Shown piece after piece: positions 5,761 to 10,192 of a DNA stretch of 10,192 bases. The DNA lies in NCBI GenBank assembly GCA_023437745.1, contig JAEZFI010000251.1:1-10192 (forward strand). The letters are read 5' to 3'. Source of the DNA: Actinomycetes bacterium (GTDB lineage: Bacteria > Actinomycetota > Acidimicrobiia > Acidimicrobiales > Microtrichaceae). The stretch's first letter is position 1; each line of letters opens with the position of its first letter. Below the pieces are notes generated by a model. The model saw only the letters and a program-made list of their open reading frames with translations. It was not told the origin of the DNA and did not search any database. Made by a program: the position numbers and the translations under genes.

Positions 5761-6552
5761 GGAGGCGAGGATCCAGCTCGACGGGACGTCGCAGCGCTCG
5801 CCGCCCGACACGTCGGCCTCCTCGAGCAGCTCGATGATGAGCCCGCGCGCCTCGGCGCGTCGTTCGTCGGACTCGAGCGACGCGGCCAGGGCGACGAACG
5901 GCGCCGAGTTGGCCAGGTAGAAGTCGGCGCCCTGGGCAGCGTCGTCGAAGCGCCACATGAGCTCGTGGACCTCGGTCGTGGCGTCGATGCCCGCCGTGCG
6001 AAGTCGATCGCGGACGACGTCGGGGTCCTGCCACGCGAAGGAGGGCGACGCCGGGACCGATCCGGTGCCGAGGCGCTCGGGGAGGAGCCGGCGCCACGTG
6101 CCCATCCAGCCCTCGTCCGTCCAGCTCGCCACGGCCACGCGGCCGCCCGCCCGGCAGACCCTCGCCAGCTCACGGGCGGCGAGCTCGGCGTCGGGGGCGA
6201 ACATGGCGCCCAGCGAGCTGACCACTGCATCGAACGACCCGTCCGGGAAGTCCAGCGCCTGTGCGTCCCCCTCGACGAGGGTGACGTCCACGCCCTCCAC
6301 CGACATGCGTGAGCGGGCGAGGTCCAGCTGCTCGGGGCAGAGGTCGACGCCGGTGACCGCCGCGCCGGCCCGTGCTGCGGCGACCGCCGCGTTGCCGTCG
6401 CCGGTGGCCACATCGAGCACGCGCTCGCCGCCGCGCAGCTCCAACCGGGCGACGGTCAGCTCGGCGATGGGCGCCATCCGGCGGGCCATGGCGGCGTAGT
6501 CGCCGAGGGACCAGAGCCAGCGCTGGGTCGTCAGTATCTCGTCGTGGTCCAC
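5743..6552 (-). CDS. Class I SAM-dependent methyltransferase
   Basis: The 269-residue protein has a Rossmann-fold methyltransferase core: motif I VLDVATGDGN (45-54), the acidic end of strand 2 in GVDLC (Asp70) that binds the SAM ribose, motif EGDAQALDFPDGSFDAV (94-110), and the post-motif ARVCRAGGRVAVASW (130-144). This is the UbiE/Methyltransf_11 small-molecule type. The acceptor is unknown; the C-terminal half is variable and may bind it. GTG 6552 is supported by GGAGG 5 nt upstream, which overlaps the stop of the preceding permease. The gap to that permease stop is 1 nt, so translation is probably coupled and the gene belongs to the metal-importer operon. Whether it acts on a metallophore, on metal stress products, or is a passenger cannot be told. 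Confidence 0.85.
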   Translation of the reverse strand: MDHDEILTTQRWLWSLGDYAAMARRMAPIAELTVARLELRGGERVLDVATGDGNAAVAAARAGAAVTGVDLCPEQLDLARSRMSVEGVDVTLVEGDAQALDFPDGSFDAVVSSLGAMFAPDAELAARELARVCRAGGRVAVASWTDEGWMGTWRRLLPERLGTGSVPASPSFAWQDPDVVRDRLRTAGIDATTEVHELMWRFDDAAQGADFYLANSAPFVALAASLESDERRAEARGLIIELLEEADVSGGERCDVPSSWILASGPRTG

Positions 6553-6553
6553 G

Positions 6554-7417
6554 TCACCCTCCCGTCGGCGCGATCGTGCGCCTCGCCCGGCCAGTCTCCA
6601 CGACCGCCCGCGCCGCGACCGACACGGCGAAGACGCCGCCGCACGTCACTGCGATCGTGGCGCCCGCCGCGGTGTCGCCCCAGTGGCTGAGGACGAGGCC
6701 CGCCGCGCCACAGATCGCCCCGAGCGACGCCGAGGCGACGAAGAGGGCTCCGATCCTGGACGTCCACATCCGGGCGGCAGCGGTCGGGGCGACGAGCAGC
6801 GCGACCGAGAGGATCGTCCCGACCGACGGCACCATCACCGCGATGGCGGTCATGAGCACGATCAGCACGACGAGGTCCACCAGCCCGACCGGCAGGCCCG
6901 CCGAGCGGGTGCCCACGGGATCGAACGCCGACGCGACCAGCGGCCGGTGCAGCACCCCGAGCAGCACGCACAGCACGGCGGCCCATGCCGCCGTCGCCAC
7001 GACGTCGCCCGTCGTCGTCGAGAGCACCGAACCCACCAGGAAGCTCGACAGCTCCCGCGACAGCCCGTCGCTCGCCGACGACAGCACGACGCCGAGTGCG
7101 ATCCCGCCCGCCAGCATGACGCCCGCCGCGTTCGTGTGGTCCAGGTCGGCGAGGTTGCCGAGGAGCGCCAGCACCACCACGACCGCCACGCCGAACGCAG
7201 CCGAGCCCAGCGTCAGGTTCCACCCGAGGAGCGCGGCGAGCACGACGCCGGGAAAGGTGGCGTGGGTCAGCGCCATGGCGGTGAACGACAGGCGTCGCAG
7301 CGAGACGTGGACGCCCACGACGCCGCCCAGCGCGCCCACGAGGAGGCACTCGAACAGGGCCCGGCGCAGCAGCGGCGACTCCCCGACGGCCTGCACCGAG
7401 CTCCACAGCGAGCTCAC
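6554..7417 (-). CDS. ABC-3 family metal permease (second of a tandem pair)
   Basis: This 287-residue inner-membrane protein has about eight hydrophobic segments. It carries the ABC-3 (ZnuB/MntB/TroC-D) pattern: an early RRLSFTAMALTHATFPGVVL region, the cytoplasmic coupling segment ASAFDPVGTRSAGLP, and the helix TILSVALLVAPTAAAR near the end. It would form half of the Zn2+/Mn2+ channel and dock on the ATPase. Start GTG 7417 overlaps the stop of the first permease by 4 bp (GTGA), indicating coupled translation. Two unlike permeases in a row recall TroC-TroD and B. subtilis MntC-MntD, where they form a heterodimer; single-permease ZnuABC operons use a homodimer. Confidence 0.88.
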   Translation of the reverse strand: MSSLWSSVQAVGESPLLRRALFECLLVGALGGVVGVHVSLRRLSFTAMALTHATFPGVVLAALLGWNLTLGSAAFGVAVVVVLALLGNLADLDHTNAAGVMLAGGIALGVVLSSASDGLSRELSSFLVGSVLSTTTGDVVATAAWAAVLCVLLGVLHRPLVASAFDPVGTRSAGLPVGLVDLVVLIVLMTAIAVMVPSVGTILSVALLVAPTAAARMWTSRIGALFVASASLGAICGAAGLVLSHWGDTAAGATIAVTCGGVFAVSVAARAVVETGRARRTIAPTGG

Positions 7418-8277
7418 GCGGTGGCCTCGGCGCCGACGGGGCGGCGGATCAGACGTCGCCGGGCCGCGACCACGGCGGCCGTGGCGGCGAACGCCACGGT
7501 GAGGACGACGACGATCGTCGCGCCGGGTGCGAGCCGCACGTCGTGGCCGACCGACGCCTCGTAGCTGATCAGCAGCCCGGCGATGCCGCTGCCCACCGCG
7601 ACCAGCACGGACACCGCCATCATCGCTGGCACCGAGCGCGTGACGAGGCGCCCCGTGACGGCCGGTGTGACGAGCAGCGCCAGGACCAACGTGGTCCCGA
7701 CGGCGCGCACCGACGCGACGACGACGAGCGTGGTGGCGAGGTTCAGCGCGACGTCGAGCAGCGCGCCCGGCCGGCCCATCGACACCATCGCCATCGGGTC
7801 GAACGCCTTCCCGACGAGCTCCTTGTGGAGGACCGCCACGATCACCACGGCGAGCGCGCCGAGGATGCCCGTGACGGCGATGTCGGCCGTCGTCACCGAC
7901 AGGACCTGCCCGAAGAGCAGGGTCACGAGGTCGTTGGTGAACGAGTCGATGCGTGACACGACCATCACCCCGACCGCGAACAACGACGTGAGGATCACGG
8001 CGAGCGCGGCGTCGGACTGGACGCGCTCCTGCGCCTGCATGAGCGAGAACACCACCGCCGTGACGATGCCGGCGAGCAGCGCCCCGGCCCACACCGAGCC
8101 CCCGGCGACGAACGCGATGGCGACGCCGGGGAAGACGGTGTGCGTGAGGGTGTCGGTGAAGAACGCGAACCGGCGCAGCACGACGTACGTGGAGACGACG
8201 CCGGCGACGACGCCCACCAGCACGACGACCACGAGGGCCCGCTGCATGAAGGGGAGGTCGAGCGCGTCCAGCGACAT
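7414..8277 (-). CDS. ABC-3 family metal permease (first of a tandem pair)
   Basis: This is a 287-residue integral membrane protein with about eight membrane segments and a basic C-terminal tail (AARRRLIRRP). ABC-3 marks are YVVLRRFAFFTDTLTHTVFP (31-50), the coupling segment GKAFDPMAMVSMGRP, and TTLVLALLVTPAVTGRLV. It is the same length as the downstream permease and similar in layout, but differs clearly in sequence, so the pair is an old duplication working as a heterodimer. ATG 8277 lies 5 bp after the ATPase stop. No good Shine-Dalgarno sequence is visible there, so translation probably depends on ribosomes finishing the ATPase gene. Confidence 0.88.
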   Translation of the reverse strand: MSLDALDLPFMQRALVVVVLVGVVAGVVSTYVVLRRFAFFTDTLTHTVFPGVAIAFVAGGSVWAGALLAGIVTAVVFSLMQAQERVQSDAALAVILTSLFAVGVMVVSRIDSFTNDLVTLLFGQVLSVTTADIAVTGILGALAVVIVAVLHKELVGKAFDPMAMVSMGRPGALLDVALNLATTLVVVASVRAVGTTLVLALLVTPAVTGRLVTRSVPAMMAVSVLVAVGSGIAGLLISYEASVGHDVRLAPGATIVVVLTVAFAATAAVVAARRRLIRRPVGAEATA

Positions 8278-8282
8278 CGTCG

Positions 8283-9107
8283 TCAGTGGTGGTGATGACC
8301 GGGGTGACCGTGGTCGTGGTCGTGCTGCAGCCTGCTCGTCGCGGCGCCCTGCGCCCGGTGCGCCACGATCACCTGGTCCCCGGGTGCGACGAGGGCCTGT
8401 CCGTCGTAGGTTCGCCGCAGCATCGCCGGGTCGAGCACGTCGGCGATCGGTCCGAAGGCGAGCTGCCGCCGGTTGAGCAGGCAGGCGTCACCGCAGGCAA
8501 GGTGGGCGACGGCCAGGTCGTGCGTGGGCATGACGACCGCCACCCCGTCGGCCCGGAGCTCCGCCAGGATCTCGAGGATGGCGTCCTGGGTGACCGAGTC
8601 GACGCCGTTGAACGGCTCGTCCAGGAGCAGGAGTCGAGCCTGCTGGCACACGGCCCGTGCGATGAGCACCCGTTGGCGCTGCCCGCCCGACAACGTGCCG
8701 AATCGGTCCCCGCTCCGGTCGGTGAGCCCCACCCGTTCGAGTGCCGCGGCGGCGAGGCGCCGGTCCTCCCGGCCGGGGCGCCGCACCCAGCCGATCGAGG
8801 GGTAGCGGCCCATCATCACCACCTGCGCGACGGTGATGGGGAACTGCGGGTCGAGCGTGTCGGCCTGCGGGACGTATGCGACCTGCGGTCGCGCCTGGCG
8901 CGGCGTGGTGCCCAGCACCTCGATCCGGCCGGCGGACAGCGGGACGAGCCCGAGGATGGCTCGCAAGAGCGTCGACTTGCCTGCGCCGTTCGGGCCGATG
9001 AGCGCGACGGAGTCGCCGGGCTCCACCACGGCGTCGACCTGCTCGAGCGCGGTGACGCCGTCGAAGCTCACCCCCACGCCCTGCAGCACGAGCGCGGCGC
9101 CGCTCAT
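8283..9107 (-). CDS. Metal ABC transporter ATP-binding protein with His-rich C-terminus
   Basis: The 274-residue ABC ATPase has Walker A GPNGAGKST (38-46), Q-loop Gln81, signature LSGGQ (139-143), Walker B LLLLDEP (159-165) and H-loop His196. The motif VPQADTLDPQFPITV and the order of the operon place it in the ZnuC/MntB/TroB group that powers Zn2+ or Mn2+ uptake at the inner face of the membrane. The C-terminal 13 residues contain eight histidines (from His262 to His274, spaced by Asp, Gly and Pro), a probable Zn/Ni-binding tail beyond the catalytic fold. ATG 9107 overlaps the binding-protein stop by 4 bp (ATGA). No clear Shine-Dalgarno sequence precedes it, consistent with translational coupling. 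Confidence 0.92.
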   Translation of the reverse strand: MSGAALVLQGVGVSFDGVTALEQVDAVVEPGDSVALIGPNGAGKSTLLRAILGLVPLSAGRIEVLGTTPRQARPQVAYVPQADTLDPQFPITVAQVVMMGRYPSIGWVRRPGREDRRLAAAALERVGLTDRSGDRFGTLSGGQRQRVLIARAVCQQARLLLLDEPFNGVDSVTQDAILEILAELRADGVAVVMPTHDLAVAHLACGDACLLNRRQLAFGPIADVLDPAMLRRTYDGQALVAPGDQVIVAHRAQGAATSRLQHDHDHGHPGHHHH

Positions 9108-10036
9108 CGGAGGTGCTCGACGATGGTGGCCGTGTTGTGGCGCATCATCTCCAGGTAGGTGGCGGCGGGCGAGTCCTCGGGACCGAGCCCGTCGGTGTAC
9201 AGCGCGTCCTCGCCGGTGACGACCGCAACGCCGGCCTCCTCGGCGACCGCTCTGGCCGCAGCCGGTGGCAGCGACGCCTCGGCGAACACCGACCTGACAC
9301 CGGTCGCGCGGATGGCGGACACCAGCTCGTCCACGTCGGCGGCGGACATCTCGGCCGCCGAGTCGAAGCTCGGGATCACGGCACCGATCACGTCGAGACC
9401 GTATCGGTCGGCGTAGTAGCCGAGGGCGTCGTGATTGGTCACCAGGCCGCGGTGGGTGAGCGTGCCGACCTGGGCGGCGATCTCCTCGTCGAGCGCCGTG
9501 AGCTCGCCGAGGTAGGCGGCCTCGTTGGCGCGGTAGACGTCGGCGCCGTCGGGGTCCGCAGCGGCGAGCGCGTCGGCCACGTGGCCGACCATCACCGCGG
9601 CGTCGAGCGGGTTGTGCCAGATGTGCGGATCACCCGGGCGCAGCGCGACCCCCTGCGACGTGTCCGTGACCTCGGCGGTGGGCTCGGCGCTGTCGAGGAG
9701 CTTCTGCAGGAAGCCCTCGAAGCCGGCACCGTTCACGAGGATGACGTCGGCTCGGGCCACTGCGAGCGTGTCGGCCACGGAGGGCTCGAAGTCGTGCGGG
9801 TCGACCCCGGGGCGCAGCAGTCCGACGACCGACATGGCACCGCTCGACAGCCGCTCACCGGCGACGACGCGTGCGAAGTCGGTGAGGACGGTGGTCGTCG
9901 TCACGACCGAGACGGCTCCGCCGTCGCCCTGCCCACCGCCACCGCAGCCGGTGAGGCCGGCCACCGACATCAGCGCAGCGAGCGCGCCGAACGCGGCGCG
10001 CACGCGGGAGGCTCGGGGGGACGGGGCAACAGGCAC
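9104..10036 (-). CDS. Metal-binding lipoprotein of a Zn/Mn ABC importer (cluster A-I, TroA/ZnuA-like)
   Basis: The 310-residue protein has a lipoprotein signal peptide: basic N-region, hydrophobic stretch 14-28 and lipobox LTGC with Cys31, followed by a Gly-rich linker. It should be anchored to the outer face of the cytoplasmic membrane. The TroA/PsaA fold is marked by PGVDPHDFEPS, DPHIWHNP, TNHDALGYYADRYG and LYTDGLG. The expected ligands are His81, His138, His202 and Asp282: the HHHD set of TroA-type proteins, which bind Zn2+ or Mn2+. The long His/Asp loop of strict zinc ZnuA proteins is absent, so manganese is a fair alternative. GTG 10036 is preceded by GAGGAG with 4 nt spacing. It is the first gene of the operon, behind a possible metalloregulator site. 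Confidence 0.9.
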   Translation of the reverse strand: MPVAPSPRASRVRAAFGALAALMSVAGLTGCGGGGQGDGGAVSVVTTTTVLTDFARVVAGERLSSGAMSVVGLLRPGVDPHDFEPSVADTLAVARADVILVNGAGFEGFLQKLLDSAEPTAEVTDTSQGVALRPGDPHIWHNPLDAAVMVGHVADALAAADPDGADVYRANEAAYLGELTALDEEIAAQVGTLTHRGLVTNHDALGYYADRYGLDVIGAVIPSFDSAAEMSAADVDELVSAIRATGVRSVFAEASLPPAAARAVAEEAGVAVVTGEDALYTDGLGPEDSPAATYLEMMRHNTATIVEHLR

Positions 10037-10067
10037 GGAGCTCCTCGCACAGTGAGATCGACTCCCA

Positions 10068-10090
10068 TCATCCTAGGTTGAGAGTCATTC
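10068..10090. promoter_or_regulatory. Candidate metalloregulator operator upstream of the metal-importer operon
   Basis: TCATCCTAGGTTGA (10068-10081) is a 14-bp inverted repeat with one mismatched pair. It overlaps TGAGAGTCATTC (10079-10090), which resembles actinobacterial Zur boxes of the TGAAAATCATTTTCA kind in its left part but decays on the right. The TAGGTT core also resembles a DtxR/MntR half-site. It lies 32-54 bp upstream of the GTG start. Family assignment is not settled by the sequence. Confidence 0.4.
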
Positions 10091-10116
10091 CCGCAAACCC
10101 CTCGCGCGTCGCTCAT

Positions 10117-10152
10117 CCCTCGTCCTCGTCCCTCGTCCTCGTCCCTCGTCCT
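10117..10152. repeat. 13-bp tandem repeat, about 2.8 copies
   Basis: The unit CCCTCGTCCTCGT occurs at 10117-10129 and 10130-10142, followed by a 10-nt partial copy at 10143-10152. It is in the non-coding leader of the metal-importer operon and has no ORF support. It may be a slippage-prone simple repeat. A GC-rich hairpin (CCCCGC 10172-10177 with GCGGGG 10187-10192) follows at the window edge; nothing else was recognised in 10037-10192. Confidence 0.75.
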
Positions 10153-10192
10153 TTCGTTCTCGGGGTGCGGGCCCCGCGGTCCCGCGGCGGGG

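Noticed and set aside
4849..6312. A 487-codon plus-strand open frame opposite the hydrolase and methyltransferase
   Set aside because: The translation is low-complexity Arg/Gly/His-rich with no motif, while the minus strand has intact catalytic and SAM-binding motifs.
6554..8092. A 512-codon reading of the second permease extending through the first permease gene
   Set aside because: The N-terminal 225 residues are Arg/Gly-rich and not membrane-like. GTG 7417, overlapping the first permease stop by 4 bp, starts the hydrophobic protein.
10075..10092. A sigma-A promoter around TAGGAT on the minus strand before the metal operon
   Set aside because: No acceptable -35 hexamer was found at 16-18 bp; only a regulator-like repeat can be supported.
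10117..10152. Possible CRISPR array
   Set aside because: Units are 13 bp, directly adjacent and without spacers.

Overview
The window is high-GC DNA with strong G/C third-position bias, dense gene packing and frequent GTG starts. The gene content (a CYP125-like P450 behind a KstR-type operator, an HNH fragment of the 13E12/DUF222 type, a SipW-type signal peptidase) suggests an actinobacterium, perhaps of the Acidimicrobiia. That placement is inference from gene character. No rRNA, tRNA, CRISPR array or insertion sequence was seen.

Left part (1-4300). The window opens inside a membrane protein that carries a PilZ (c-di-GMP-binding) domain followed by a SipW/SEC11-type (S26B) signal peptidase in one reading frame; its N-terminus lies outside the window. 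It converges on, and overlaps by 23 bp, an EamA/DMT transporter gene. Divergent from the transporter, with only 21 bp between starts, is an E. coli-type arsenate reductase (ArsC). After a hairpin comes a cytochrome P450 of the CYP125/142 cholesterol-oxidising type, preceded by an exact match to the KstR operator pattern TnnAACnnGTTnnA. A small Hsp20/alpha-crystallin protein follows; a 9-bp hairpin holds the P450 stop codon in its loop and separates the two genes.

Middle (4300-4930). A minus-strand fragment encodes only the C-terminal HNH part of a 13E12/DUF222-family endonuclease and looks like a decaying remnant. A 9-bp inverted repeat lies between it and the next gene.

Right part (4930-10192). 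A minus-strand operon reads from right to left: a metal-binding lipoprotein, an ABC ATPase with a histidine-rich tail, two tandem ABC-3 permeases, and a SAM-dependent methyltransferase. Junctions are a 4-bp overlap, a 5-bp gap, a 4-bp overlap and a 1-bp gap, so the methyltransferase is almost certainly co-transcribed. An epoxide-hydrolase-like alpha/beta hydrolase follows and may be the last cistron. The four transporter genes form a TroABCD/MntABCD-like Zn2+/Mn2+ importer. The upstream leader has a near-palindrome resembling metalloregulator sites and a 13-bp tandem repeat.

The most unusual items are the PilZ-signal peptidase fusion, the KstR-type site on the P450, the methyltransferase coupled to a metal importer, and a hydrolase leader whose ribosome binding site and possible start codon are both paired in a hairpin.
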